Shown here: one piece after another, positions 20,539-31,116 of the stretch
Position numbering within the stretch: the stretch's first letter is position 1
Layout of the letters: every line of letters starts with the position of its first letter
Source: Wyeomyia smithii
Lineage: Eukaryota; Arthropoda; Insecta; Diptera; Culicidae
Assembly (NCBI RefSeq): GCF_029784165.1
Contig: NC_073695.1
Location: 142,110,748-142,174,747, forward strand
Direction of reading: 5' to 3'
Length of the DNA stretch: 64,000 nt
Program-made: the position numbers and the translations under genes
Notes under the pieces: model-generated
What the model was told of the DNA's origin: nothing
Seen by the model: the letters and a program-made list of their open reading frames with translations, nothing else
Database searches by the model: none

Positions 20539-21110
20539 GTTTACACAGGGTATCATTATTAGTAAGAGCCAAATCTAATAGACGGTCATTACTATTAGTC
20601 ACATAATTCATTTGCGATAGGTGGTGTAGACTGAATCCATCCAACAAGGCAGAACTCCCAGCTGAGATTTGCGATTGGATATAGTCAATGACTGGCATAT
20701 AATTATTCATACGGCTCCAAACCAATCCAGACTGGTTGTAGTCACCAAAAAGCAGCAGGAGATCGTCTCGGTTTAATGAAGACAAAACAGAACCAATGGA
20801 TTGTACATGATTTTCAATGGCAGTAACAAAGCTGAGGTCGGGAGGCAAATAGATAACACCGACACTGACTTTGTGAAGCAGCATCGAAACTATAATCCAC
20901 AGCTGTTCGAGTGTATCACAAACGGGAGCAGGGTCAATATAGCTACAAAAGCGGTTAGAGACAGCAATCAAAACTCCTCCACCACGCGTCTTAATGCTAT
21001 TTTTTCGATTGCGATCGCAACGATAAACGGTGAAGGTTGTAATTTCGTAATTTTTTTTTGTTAGGGAATTAGGATTACGTTGTCCATTGATGTGAACTTT
21101 TGTAATATAT
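20539..21110 (-). pseudogene. LINE endonuclease fragment cut by Gypsy-1
   Basis: On the minus strand an APE-type endonuclease runs from about 21060 to 20539: VYRCDRNRKNS, TRGGGVLIAV, VGVIYLPPDLS, LLFGDYNQSGLVW and RLLDLALTNN. It ends exactly at the Gypsy-1 LTR edge, so the remainder probably lies to the left of the window. The motif order resembles the LINE-A endonuclease, so it probably belongs to the same broad group. It carries no ATG at a sensible place and is a fragment. Confidence 0.7.
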
Positions 21111-21249
21111 CCCAGTCAATTGCTATACGTGTCCCTTTGCAAAGTACAATGACCACTATTGTTGTGAGTGATCAGGTACCTGCACCGACACGCTCCCAGT
21201 CAGGTTAAATATGGTTTATGAAGCCAATCACCTTTCCAGGATTCAAAAA

Positions 21250-21990
21250 TCAAATCTTTTTGGGCTGTAAACAGCCACTGCCAAGAAGCCTTGATCTGCG
21301 TTTAAATAATGCACCACAATTGCAAAGCAGATGTTCCGATGTCTTGCGTTCCGTATTGCAGAAGCGACAGATATCATCCTGATCCCGGCCAATGTCCTTC
21401 AAATGATATCTACTCGGACAGTGCCCCGTTACCAGGCCGACATATGTACAAAGAGCTCTTTTGTTGAGCTCTAGGAGCTTTTTTGAATGGTTTTCGTTTG
21501 GTGTTATAAATCTTTTAGATTGGGAACACTTTTTGACATCCAACCAATTGGTTATCACTTTTTGTTTCTCCCAGCGTTTTAGCTTCATTTTCACTGCACA
21601 GTTTGATATACGGCAGAAAGGTTCTGGGCCGATAAACTGTGGGATAGATCCTTGTTTTGCAAGTTCGTCTGCCCTTTCATTTTCACCAATGCCACAATGT
21701 TCTGGAACCCAATACAAGTTTACTGAGTTTGTTTGACATAGCTGTACATTCCTAGACAATCTTGGATGTACATTTATAAGCATCAACGCTGCTTGACTGT
21801 CAAAGAAAATACAAATATTTGCATGTTTGTATTTTCTAGTCAGACAAACATACGCACATTCAAGGATTGCAAAAATCTCTGCTTGAAACACTGTTGGCCA
21901 GTGTCCCATTGCCACTGAATTATTAATTCCAGGGCCAAAGATTCCTGCACCAGTTTTTGTATCTAGTTTTGAGCCATCTGTGAAAAATAT
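21250..21990 (-). pseudogene. RNase H domain and Cys/His C-terminus of the LINE
   Basis: RNase H motifs are visible: FFTDGSKLDTKTGAGIFG near 21975 (first Asp), QAEIFAILEC near 21880 (Glu), FFDSQAALMLI near 21795 (Asp) and WVPEHCGIGENERADELAKQG near 21690 (His and last Asp). A C-terminal CRFC...HLLCNC cluster at about 21370-21300 resembles the CCHC end of I/R1-type ORF2. The last frame ends with TGA just below 21250. The domain would degrade the RNA of the RNA-DNA hybrid. Confidence 0.8.
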
Positions 21991-22095
21991 CGTTCAACCG
22001 GGACGAACAACAGGAACTCCGACTTCCCAGTCTGTACGCGCCGTTTCGCATATCATGGTTATCCTGAGGTGCCATCCAGTCTCCATTCATACTCA

Positions 22096-23714
22096 TCAAA
22101 AGTCCAGTATAGTCAGGTGACCCACAAGATCACCTGACAAGATAGTTTTTGTTCGTTTGAGCCTCAATGCACTCTTTTCTGCTTCTAGTTGCACGTATTC
22201 GTGCAATGGCAACAGATGAAGAATTGCATCAAGAGCTTTTGATGGGGTGCTGCTCATTGCTTCTGTTATAGCAATGCACGCAAGTCGTTGAACTTTATCT
22301 AGCTTTGTTCTGGCGGTGGATTCTTTGGTTTTCGGCCACCACACTAACGAAGTGTAGGTCAGTTTTGGATGTACAATCGATGTGAATATCCACATCACCA
22401 TTTTTGGTCTCAAGCCCCACTTTCTTCCAACGGTTTTGGAGCACAACCATAAAGCACTGACCGCCTTGTTGATTGCATAGTCAAGATGTGCATTCCAGTT
22501 TAGCTTTGGCATCAATGATAACTCCTATGTAAGTATTTAACCTGTTTACTGAATGTAATTTCTACTCCTCCAAGCTTGAGAGTTTTTAGATTGAATTTCC
22601 TCTTTCTAGTGAAAGGTATGATTACAGCTTTTGACGGATCAATGCAGAGACCCTCCTTTATACACCAAGACTGGGTATACTTCAGAGCCTCCTGCATTCT
22701 TTCCGAAACTATGTTGTCAAACTTTCCTCTTACCAAGATGATTATGTCATCTGCAAAGCCCACAACTTCGAAACCTTTTGCTTCTAAGCTTTCGAGAAGA
22801 TCGTCCACCACTAAAGATCACACAAGTGGCGAAAGAACTCCTCCTTGCGGACATCCTTTCGTTGCCCTTATCGTGATAGACGAACCCCCCAACTCAGAAG
22901 TGATTTCTCTTTTTGCAAGCATGGTATAAATCCAGTCAACAATACTCGTGTGAAATCCTTTTTTCCTCATTGCACTAGACATTGAAGAATAGGACGCGTT
23001 ATCAAAAGCACCTTCAATGTCCAAGAAAGAGCACAGAGCAATTTCTTTAGCTGAAAGTTACTTTTCAATTTTCATAACCAGCGTATGAAGCGCTGTGATA
23101 GTGGATTTTCCAGTTTGATAGGCAAACTGGAATTTGAAAGCGGTTTTGTTTGCATGTAAGATGTATGAATGAAATGATTCAGCACTTTTTCCATTGTTTT
23201 GACTAATGGGTCTGAATAATTCAGGATGCGTCTTATAGCGTTTCCCAGGTTTAGGTATGAAGATTACTCTTACTACCCTCCATTTTGATGGAATATGATT
23301 TAATCTTAAACTGGCCTTGAAAATCTCAATGAGAGAAGGAATTAGTATTGCTTCACCTTTTTGAAGCAATGCTGGAAATATTCCATCTACACTTGTAAAC
23401 TTGAAAGGCTCAATAGATCTCATAGCACTTTCCACCCTGGTTTCATCCGCCACATCTGATACAGTACTTTCTGTTCTAGTAGACCCAGAGCTAGTCTGCG
23501 TAGAACAAATTTCAACTAAATCAGAGATGGCTGAATCCGTCTTTTCAATAGAACCGGGAAAATGCGTTTCCATCATTAGATTTAAGGTATCACGAAGACT
23601 ACTAGTATAGATTCCGTCATGACGCTTTAGATTGCCAAGCTCAACGGTATGATCTTTGGCAAGAGTCTTTTGTAATCTGGAAATAGCTGGAGTTCTTTCT
23701 ATAGATTCACACAT
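22096..23714 (-). pseudogene. Reverse transcriptase of the RNase-H LINE
   Basis: RT boxes appear in order on the minus strand: FTSVDGIFPALLQKG near 23390, RVIFIPKPGKRYKTHPELFRPIS near 23240, DIEGAFDNAS near 23010, TKGCPQGGVLSPL near 22840, and the catalytic GFADDIIILVRG near 22755. Thumb and connection follow at 22515-22096. A TAA interrupts after LVMKIEK at 23058 and other changes lie near 22815 and 22515, so it is a pseudogene in at least four pieces. Confidence 0.75.
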
Positions 23715-23764
23715 TTGAACCTAAGACCTTCTTTTAGGTTTCCGGATTTCATTGCTATAATCAG

Positions 23765-24430
23765 TTAAGGCTCTTCTATATTGAGCCTAGTCTGAAGTAT
23801 GTTTTGCTTTATTAAAAAATTTCCGACTATTTTTTGAAGACTTACAAGCTTCTTGTTCCACCATAGCACGTCCCTACTTGATGACGTTTCTTTGGCGGGA
23901 CAACTATTATTGTATGCATTTATCACCATTTCATTTAGCTGAATTGTTATAGGTTCCAATTCTGAAACTGTTTCAATTCTGCTACAATTTAAAGGTAAAT
24001 CTTTTCGCGAATATTGTGCATATTGATCCCAGTCTGTTTTTTTAGGATCTCTGTAAGTAACAGATGATGGTTTCCCACCAATCCATTCAAACAAAATGTG
24101 CTTGTGATCAGATAGTGAGGTGTTATCCGATACATGCCAGTTAGCAATTTTCTCAGAAATTGCTGTGGATTGCATAGCGTCAGATCCAAAACTTCACCTC
24201 TGATAGCGTTTGTAAGTGTTGGTTTGTTGCCTTTATTGCAAATATTTATATTATTCGACGAGAGAAACTCCAATAAGCACTCACCACGACCATTAATAAG
24301 AACTTCCATATTTTTGAATAAGAACCATGTCTAGCTCCTCCTTTTTGAATCTCCTTCTAAGGACTGCCGATGCGCCTTTAGCGTGGTGGAGATTCACTTG
24401 TAGGAACTTAGCAGATTGCATTTTTGGAAA
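23765..24430 (-). pseudogene. Endonuclease remnant of the RNase-H LINE
   Basis: The N-terminal strand QVNLHHAKGASAVL is visible at about 24400, followed by a jump to a later part (INGRGECLLEFLSSNNINICN, then EVLDLTLC near 24180). The middle of the endonuclease is therefore deleted near 24315. A frame change near 24150 precedes the section with the DHKHILFEW words. The domain would nick target DNA but cannot function here. Confidence 0.65.
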
Positions 24431-24446
24431 ATATATCAAATATTTT

Positions 24447-24893
24447 TTTTTTCATAAGAATTTTCTGACAAGCGAACGAACCAAGCGTCTACAGCAATTA
24501 CGTGAAAGCACCAAAAAGTTTTACAAGTAAGGACGCCCCATCTGGCAAGTATTAACGTAAGCACACCTGGACATTTTTGGCATTCTGAACAGAATGCTGA
24601 ACTTTCAATTAGACTGACATCCTCTGCTGAAGAAGAAAATATTTATTGTAATCTCAATATTTTTCCAAAAACTTTTTCAACTTCACAACAGCTTCCTCGA
24701 CAGGATGCGACTGAAATTCTTCTCTACTGTCACAATCTCAATCGCATGAAAAGCCTAAGCAAAATGAAAGAAATTCAGCTATTATCATTATCTTTTAAAT
24801 AATTTTAGGAACTGAAAGTAGCTGGGACAAAAGCGTAAAAAGCGAAGAAGTATTTGGAAACAATTATAATGTATTCCAGCAAGATACCTGACT
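24447..24893 (+). mobile_element. Fragment of a LINE-2 relative spanning the ORF1/ORF2 junction
   Basis: The end of ORF1 (FLTSERTKRLQQLRES...K then TAA at 24529-24531) and the start of ORF2 match LINE-2 (minus strand, 53960-53620). Shared words include RTKRLQQLRES versus RTHRLQQLRES, and LPRQDATEILLYCHNLNRMKS versus its LINE-2 counterpart. Between them the ORF2 frame stays open for more than 60 codons and contains no ATG before the first endonuclease strand. The fragment ends in a stop near 24890. Confidence 0.75.
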
Positions 24894-25439
24894 CTTGCAG
24901 AATTCATCGGACATGATTGTCGCTGCGCGTGAGCAATAGTCGAACTAATTTATACATTGTTAATATTATGTATACTTAACGTCAAAATCAACTGACGACA
25001 AGACCAAGACATGACTGCTGAAAGGTGTAACAATATTTTCAGTATCCATGTGGACGGTGTACGGTGCTGCCATCCGAAAAATGATAACAATGTGCACGAA
25101 TGTTTAGTTCTCAAACATGAAACTTTCCGGAAGAATCAAGGATAATTAAGTTTTGGAAGAATGGGATCTGAAAATAAATATAACCCCTCAATATAAACCC
25201 CCACTCTGATAGTCAGTGTCACACTTTTCTGTTGTACTTTGAAGTGCAAAAATATGGCAATAGCATTAAGTGCAAAAAATGACAATAGCATTTATCTGCA
25301 TGTTATCTTAAGCGTCGAGCTGACCAAACTGCTACACCCTTTTTTATATACAATCTCGAACAGCTCAACGATCGATGACGGACTACTAATCCATAAATCG
25401 GTTTTGCTCATAGTGACATTTTAATGAGAATTTAAGTCA
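24894..25439. other. Unassigned A/T-rich spacer
   Basis: No coding or element match is evident. A TATAAA at 25192-25197 is followed by a TCAGT initiator-like word at 25213-25217, but the spacing is slightly short for a standard insect core promoter and no gene follows. Confidence 0.3.
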
Positions 25440-26121
25440 TCAGATGGCAGCACTAACCGTCGAAAGTTGGTCGTGTTCAAAATGTATGAAAAATATGGAA
25501 GTTAGGTATCTTGTTCTAGTTATCTTTGTAGGCATCATTTCGATTACGGAAATTTCCATATTGAGTATTATTCGGTCATTTTCAAATGTTTCCTAGAAGT
25601 TGCCATTTAGCAATTCAAAATGATGCCTGAGGTCAATTGTTAGCTCATTGCATCATTCTGGTTCCAGAGATACTCATATTAGATGGTATTTGGTTATTTT
25701 AGGCTGTTTTTCACAAACTGGAAGTCGCCATCTTGGATTTAAAAATGGTATGTAAGATACATTCTGGCCTCTGAGCGTCATTCTGGTTGAAGAAACACCC
25801 ATTTTGAGTGTTATTCGATCATTTTCGGCTGTGTCCCAGGAACCGGAAACCGCCAACCTAGAATCCAAAATGGGGTTTGTGGTCGATCTCAGTTGCTATG
25901 TATCATTATAGATCCAGAGATACTCATGTTAGACGGAAATTGACCATTTTTGGCTGTTTTTCAGAAACCACATGTTGCCATCCTACAATTCATAATGGTG
26001 TCTGAGGTCAATTTTTAGCTTCTTGCAAAAATCTGGCTCCGGAGATACTCATATTGGGTGGTATTTGGTCATTTCCGGCTGTTTGCCAGACACCGGATAT
26101 CACCATTTTAAAATTCAAGAT
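25440..26121. repeat. Imperfect tandem repeat array, ~123-bp unit (left block)
   Basis: Five diverged units start near 25540, 25664, 25787, 25911 and 26033, giving a period of about 123 bp. Each carries words like GAGATACTCATATT, GGTCATTTT.GGCTGTTT, CCGGAA and CAAAATGG. The array is broken at 26121 inside a unit by the BEL element, and the same unit type resumes at about 29620. Confidence 0.75.
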
Positions 26122-26499
26122 TGTTGGAGTGGCCAGAGCCCGAAAAAATGCGAAAGTCTCTTAAAAACTCGGAATGGCGACGGTTAGAAAAAAAACGCGT
26201 GTATGCTGAAGTAGTAATTTGGTTTTATTAACTATCTGCGAATGAGATCAGGAAGTCTAAAGTGGCACAACTATAGATGGGCAGAAACGGTGTTATCGTT
26301 CTATCAACCGTGTATAAAATAGATTAGCTGCATGGGTAAACTGCACGAATGGGGGTCATCCAGAGATGTTGCGCGAACAAAAACCGCCCACCGAAATCCC
26401 TCCGGGAATTTCAGATCTCAGTCTTCTAGGCACAAACTCATCAACGTCTAAGGGTATAATCTTTAACTTTCTTACGTCGCGTCGAGTGATGCCACTACA
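26122..26499 (-). repeat. Probable BEL 3' LTR
   Basis: On the plus strand it runs from TGTTGGAGTGGCC to CCACTACA, with TG/CA-type ends. It starts three bases after the pol stop codon (minus-strand TAA at 26505-26503). No second LTR copy is in the window to confirm it. Confidence 0.5.
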
Positions 26500-26502
26500 T
26501 GT

Positions 26503-26862
26503 TTAGACCTCAACAACCCTGATAAGTCCATCTGCTCCTGGAAAAGTTTCAACAATTCTTCCTAAAGGCCACTGCGTTGGTTTTGATTCACCATCCACTA
26601 AAAGAACAACATCTCCAATGGCCACATTTGAAGATGATCGCTGCCACTTCGTCATTCGCTGCAAAGAAAGTACGTATTCCTTCTGCCATCTACTGCGAAG
26701 CTCCTGCGAAAGGCGCTGAATAAACTGCCATCGTGACATGGATGAGATCTGGCGCTCCAACATGTTGATTTCTGGGACAGTTGTAAGCGCTCGCCCGATG
26801 AGTAGGTGAGCATGGGGGAGCGGTTGGGCATCCATTGGGCATTCCGAAATGGGTGTGATAGG
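26503..26862 (-). pseudogene. pol: BEL integrase C-terminal domain
   Basis: HLLIGRALTTVPE, RWQFIQRLSQELRSRWQKEYV and NVAIGDVVLLVDGES...WPLGRIVETFPGADGLIRVV are the usual run at the end of BEL/Pao integrases. The frame is complete from the MITE boundary to the stop. The domain probably helps bind DNA. Confidence 0.8.
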
Positions 26863-27445
26863 CAGAGTTCGGAAAAAGTGACAGAACTGTGTGAAGGCGA
26901 ATAATAAGAGCATTCAGAATACAATATTTCCAGCTATTTAAATCTATCCTATCCCTCATACAGCATGCTCTGCCAAAACTTTTTACCGTGCCGATAGCAG
27001 TGTGAATCTCTCGTTCGTTCAAATATAAAGTACTTTGCGCTTGCTTGACTGAAGTCTCTGTTCAAAACTCTATCAATTCGCTGGATTGATACTGGTTTTC
27101 CAATTTCTGGTGCTGAAAAAACAATAAGCCATTAGTTTCTTGTAACATGGTTTTTTAGTAACACCGATTTATAGAATCATGCTTCATCCTGTAGAGCACC
27201 CAATGCTTGCTGTAGCCTGACGAAACTAAATAGGCGCTATAAGTTTGATATCATTCATTACTTTCTTGAACGAATGAATGGCAAAGCATGACAAAAAGTA
27301 ACACCAGCCGAATCAGTAAAACGTTAAATTTGGGGTAAGGGTAACTAGATTCAATTCACTATCACTGCAAAGGGTGAGAGTGAGTGCACAGTTAGCTTCA
27401 TTTCAGGTGTATTCCAGGCATTGAATGTGAGATTTCGGAGCTCTG
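26863..27445. mobile_element. hAT-type MITE in BEL integrase
   Basis: A 583-bp insertion with terminal inverted repeats (CAGAGTTCGGAAA at the left; the reverse complement of the right end reads CAGAGCTCCGAAA). It is flanked by a perfect 8-bp duplication GTGATAGG (26855-26862 and 27446-27453). An 8-bp duplication and CA-G ends are hAT hallmarks. It has no coding capacity. The BEL frame lies on both sides, which supports the boundaries. Confidence 0.8.
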
Positions 27446-27453
27446 GTGATAGG

Positions 27454-28487
27454 TCTCCAGTTCATGGTGGCAGCTACTTGCGCAATCAAGGTTGATAGCT
27501 CCTTAAATGTAAAAATATATTTACTAGTAATGTTAACCAAGTGTTGCTTTGCAACCTTAATTGCCGATTATCATATTCCTCCATTGTGCGGTGAGCGAGC
27601 AGGGATGAAATTCCACTCCACGCCCTTATCGGTCATGAAGTCGATTACTCTATCATTGTGTTGCGAGGAATTGATCAGTTTGTACATTTCTCGCAGATGC
27701 TTAGCTGCTGCACGAAACGTCGTCGCATTGTCCGGAAACATTTTTGCTGGCAAACCATACCGACTATGAAAGCGTGTGAATGCAGCTAAGAATCCTGTAG
27801 TAGTGAGATCAGACACGGCTTCCATATGAACTGCTTTAGTTGAGAAGCAGACGAATAGTGCTATGTATCCTTTACTTTGCTTTGCTCCTCTGGTTCTTCG
27901 GCTAACAATACTGACTGGTCCCGCATTGTCCACGCCGGTAATAGCAAACGGTGGATTGAGTTGAACTCGTTCGGATGGTAGCTGGCCCATTTGCTGAGCC
28001 AAAGGTATTGGACTAGCGCGAGCGCAGGTCACACATTGGCGGTAGATTTTTCTAGCTGCACTAGCTCCCCTGACTATCCCAAAACGTCCGCGGGATATTG
28101 AAAGTAGAGTTTGCGGACCACAGTGATGATGTGTGATATGATCATGGGTTTAGATCAATGAGGTAAAAATAGAATGACGAGGTAACAATAAGGGATGAGG
28201 CATATCGTAGCTAAGTCCCGATTGTCGCAATCTACCGCCCACCCTAAGCACACCGTTTCGGTCAAAGAACGGCTTCAATTGATGCAGACTGCTAGATGAG
28301 CTAACTTCTCCCCTTTGACGTAGGCGCTCCCGATCTTCGTGGAAATGCTTCTGTTGAACGTGAAGGAGGTATATTGTTTGAGCTCGTTCGAGTTCGTTAA
28401 GAAGCAACCGTGGAAAGTTTTGAGGATCGATAGAAACGAGGCGAATCATACGAGCAGTTACCCAAAGAAGCATGGTGAGATTTGAAT
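27454..28487 (-). pseudogene. pol: BEL integrase: zinc-binding region and catalytic core
   Basis: The N-terminal zinc-binding part (FHEDRERLRQRG, KPFFDRNGVLRVGGRLRQS, HPLLLPRHSIFTSLI) lies at 28473-28150. The core follows: ITGVDNAGPVSI (first Asp, about 27940), KMFPDNATTFRAA (second Asp, about 27730) and FIPARSPHNGG near 27590. After two stop codons (about 27578-27583) the frame continues (KVAKQHLV, ELSTLIAQ...NWRPIT) up to the MITE. A stop between the zinc and core parts also breaks it. Confidence 0.8.
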
Positions 28488-29619
28488 AAAATCGAGCTTA
28501 CATTTCATCCAGAAACAGATTTCAAGCCAATCAACAATCCAGCACTTATTAATTTTTTTAATGCATCTATGGAAAGCGTAAACATTAGAGTCAGACCTAT
28601 TTGATGATCTGACAGGTTCCACAAGTGAAACAATATCCCGAGTGTCAGCCAGACCACTGAGAAGAGTTCTCTTTAATATCACACTACTGGACACTTTCTA
28701 CACAGAAAACACGTAGAGGCGAGTAGGCGAGCGTTGCCTCTAAAAAATGTAAACAGGCTCGCTGCCGACCTAAAATCTAAACGGTCAGCGCAGCGGGGCA
28801 CAATTGCTACCGTACCGTAATATCCACAAAGCGGCGAGCGAAGTGAGAAAAGGACACAAAAATTACACACGTGGCTAGCGAAAACGTCACGGACATTATT
28901 TATAGAAACCCTGATTATTAACACTTTAGATACAACTTATAGAAATTATATACTCGACAACGGTTAGAAAACAAACTAAAAAGATTGATCAAATACACTG
29001 TATTCATAGTGGTTTAGTAGCGTTCCGGAAAGTTCACGTTATTTCTCCCACCTTACACCATGCAGTAGAATGGGCTGGATTGACTATATGCACTGCTGAA
29101 TGGCCTGTTCGCTGTGCTAACAATCAGTTCCGATAAACTTATTTATTTGAAGTAATTTATTAAACTAGTTCTAGTGTAAAAGTAAAAAATCTCATTAGCA
29201 GAATATTTCTATTTTCCAATTCAACTATTAAATTTTCTGCCCTCGCTTGTTAAATTTTTTTTACTAATTGAAATTTGCAATGCATGCTGCGATGCGTGTG
29301 GGTCGTTGCTACTGCGCCTCCCCGGGGCAACGTGGCTGCGTAATGCGCGCAAAGTAAAATTCAAAGTGGAGGATTAATTTTCAATCACGTTACGCAAAAA
29401 ATGGGTTCCGCGAAAAACTATTTTTCATTTAACATGCGAGGTTCTGTTGATTTTGATTTAATTTTTATTTTCAGCAGCACTTCACACCACCAACTCTCAG
29501 GTAATGCTTTCTCCACCGCCAGAAGTCGCCAATCATATTGTGTTTTTGAGGTTGCCTGGATAATTGTCGTGTTTGGTTGAAATATATGTTTCTTACCCGA
29601 CCTGGCAAACTTCATCCGC
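28488..29619. other. Unassigned segment between BEL and the repeat array
   Basis: Open frames here are short and show no motif I recognise. A small foldback (TAGAGGC...GCCTCTA) lies at about 28711-28739. The segment lies within the gap of the ~123-bp array together with BEL, so it probably arrived as part of, or before, a composite insertion. Confidence 0.35.
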
Positions 29620-30145
29620 CTATTCGATAGCATCTGAAGTTAATTTCTGGCCTCTGGACATCATTATGGTTCCGATAATATCGATATTAGGTGGTATTCG
29701 GCCATTTTGAGCTGTTTTCCTGAAACCATAAGTTGCCATCTTAGAATTCAAAATGGCATGTGGAGTCAATTCTTGGCGTATAGGCATTATTCAGGTTCAG
29801 AAAATACCCATACCGAGTTTGGTCATTTTAGGCTATTTCTCAGAAGCCGGAGGTCGTCATCTTCGATTTCAAAATGGTGTCTGTGGTCGATTCTATGCAG
29901 CATCCCGATTACGAAAATACCCAAATTAAGGGAAATTGGCCATTTTCGGCTGTTTTACAGAAACCGGAAGTCGTCATCTTGGATTTTGAAATGGTATGTA
30001 GAGTCAGCATCTGGTCTATTTGCATCACCTTTATTTTGAAAAAACTTAAATTGGGTAGTGTTCGGCCATTGTTGGCAGTTTTCCAGAAACCGGAAGTCAT
30101 CTTGGATTTCAAAATGGCATATGGAGTCAATTTCCGGCCTCTAAG
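29620..30145. repeat. Imperfect tandem repeat array, ~123-bp unit (right block)
   Basis: Same unit type as 25440-26121, with units starting near 29668, 29790, 29908 and 30030 (period about 120 bp). Repeated words include GGCCATTTT..GCTGTTTT, AAACCGGAAGTC and TTCAAAATGG. A 140-codon open frame at 29874-30296 is only a by-product of the repeat. Confidence 0.75.
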
Positions 30146-30720
30146 GTTATGGACCACCTCCCCACCTCTTATGTTGGAAGGTGTGTCCAACCATCATCGA
30201 ATCATTTCTTGTACTCGTAAATTCTCACTCCCCAAATTTGGTTCCATTTGCTTCATTAGTTTTAAAGTTATGTTAAAATTTGTGTTTATGGGTTAAAATT
30301 TGTGGGAGTCGAACCATCATAGAAATAATACTCTCCCCAAAAACCTCCATGTGTCAAATTTGCTTGATTAATTCTCGAGTTATAAAGAAATTCATATGGA
30401 CCCTCCCCCTTCTAGAATAAGGAGGGGTGTCATATCATCATAGAAACCTTTCTTACCCCCAAAAGTTTCCACATGCCAGATTGGCTTCCATTTGGTTGAT
30501 TGGAACTCGTGTTACACAGAAATTTGTTTCATTTGTATGGAAGCCCTCCCTTCCGGAAGAGGAGGGGTGTGTCAGGAGAAGAGTGTCAATCTATTACAGA
30601 AATATTTCTTGCTCCTAAAAACCTCCATTTGTTGTTCGGTAGTTTCCGGGCCTATATGGATCAGACAGACAGACAGACCGGACTGCATTTTTATATGTAC
30701 AGATTGATTGCCTTCCTTAC
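30146..30720. repeat. Second imperfect tandem array, ~130-bp unit
   Basis: Four diverged units share words such as GGAGGGGTGTGTC, CATCATAGAAA, AAAACCTCCA.TTG and TTGATT.GAACTCG. They are followed by a CAGACAGACAGA run at about 30663-30675. Repeats of this style are common in mosquito non-coding DNA from general knowledge. Confidence 0.65.
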
Positions 30721-31003
30721 GTTTTTATAGTCATCCATGTTAGCAGCGGTTGCTTTCATGGATGTGTCTACTCCTTTGATTTTGTTGTAAAATTCGGTAA
30801 GTGTTTTTTACCTTGTTTAGTATGAAACAGCGATTGTATATGCAATGTCAGTTCGCGACGATCGTCGTACAAGTTTAGGATCTTTGATGTCTTCCCATGA
30901 ATTGGGATTTCCGGAGGCGATAATAATTTCTTTCGTTTCTCCGATAATTTTTGTTTTCACGGCTCGCCCGAGCTGTGGGTAAATTGGCTGGCCATGGGAA
31001 CCG
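30721..31003. other. Unassigned flank upstream of R1-A
   Basis: I see nothing recognisable. The 5' end of R1-A cannot be fixed. Similarity to the 5' UTR of R1-C begins at about 31010, and looser similarity may start near 30975. Confidence 0.35.
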
Positions 31004-31116
31004 TGGGAACCGGGCAGGAGTGGGATCAGATGTCCTTTCCTGACTTGCGCCGGTCGGGGGTGTCATAGTTGCTCATAAGGCGCTATGGCAGCCGCCCCTA
31101 GCCATGGAAGGCGGAG

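Larger units (their letters stand above)
21111..24430 (-). mobile_element. Degenerate LINE with RNase H domain (I/LOA/R1-like group)
   Basis: The minus-strand order is endonuclease (24430-23765), reverse transcriptase (23714-22096) and RNase H plus a Cys/His end (21990-21250), with several frame changes and internal losses. An RNase H domain after RT is characteristic of I-like and LOA-like LINE groups. ORF1 is absent, so the copy is 5' truncated or interrupted near 24430. The 3' edge near 21110 is approximate because no tail repeat is obvious. Confidence 0.7.
26122..28487 (-). mobile_element. BEL/Pao retrotransposon, 3' half
   Basis: The minus strand carries BEL-type integrase (zinc-binding region, then catalytic core), the C-terminal domain found after BEL integrases, and a probable 3' LTR at 26122-26499. 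RT, protease and gag are missing because the element stops at about 28487. It lies inside the ~123-bp tandem repeat. A hAT-type MITE (26863-27445) with a perfect 8-bp duplication interrupts its integrase. Confidence 0.75.

Noticed and set aside
28458..28924. Two minus-strand frames next to the BEL fragment
   Set aside because: I cannot match them to any BEL or other domain, and they lack conserved motifs, so I left the segment unassigned.
29874..30296. 140-codon frame in the tandem repeats
   Set aside because: It is made of diverged ~123-bp units read through by chance; no motif.
30146..30720. Protein-coding frames in the ~130-bp array
   Set aside because: Short and repeat-derived, with overlapping alternatives in all frames.
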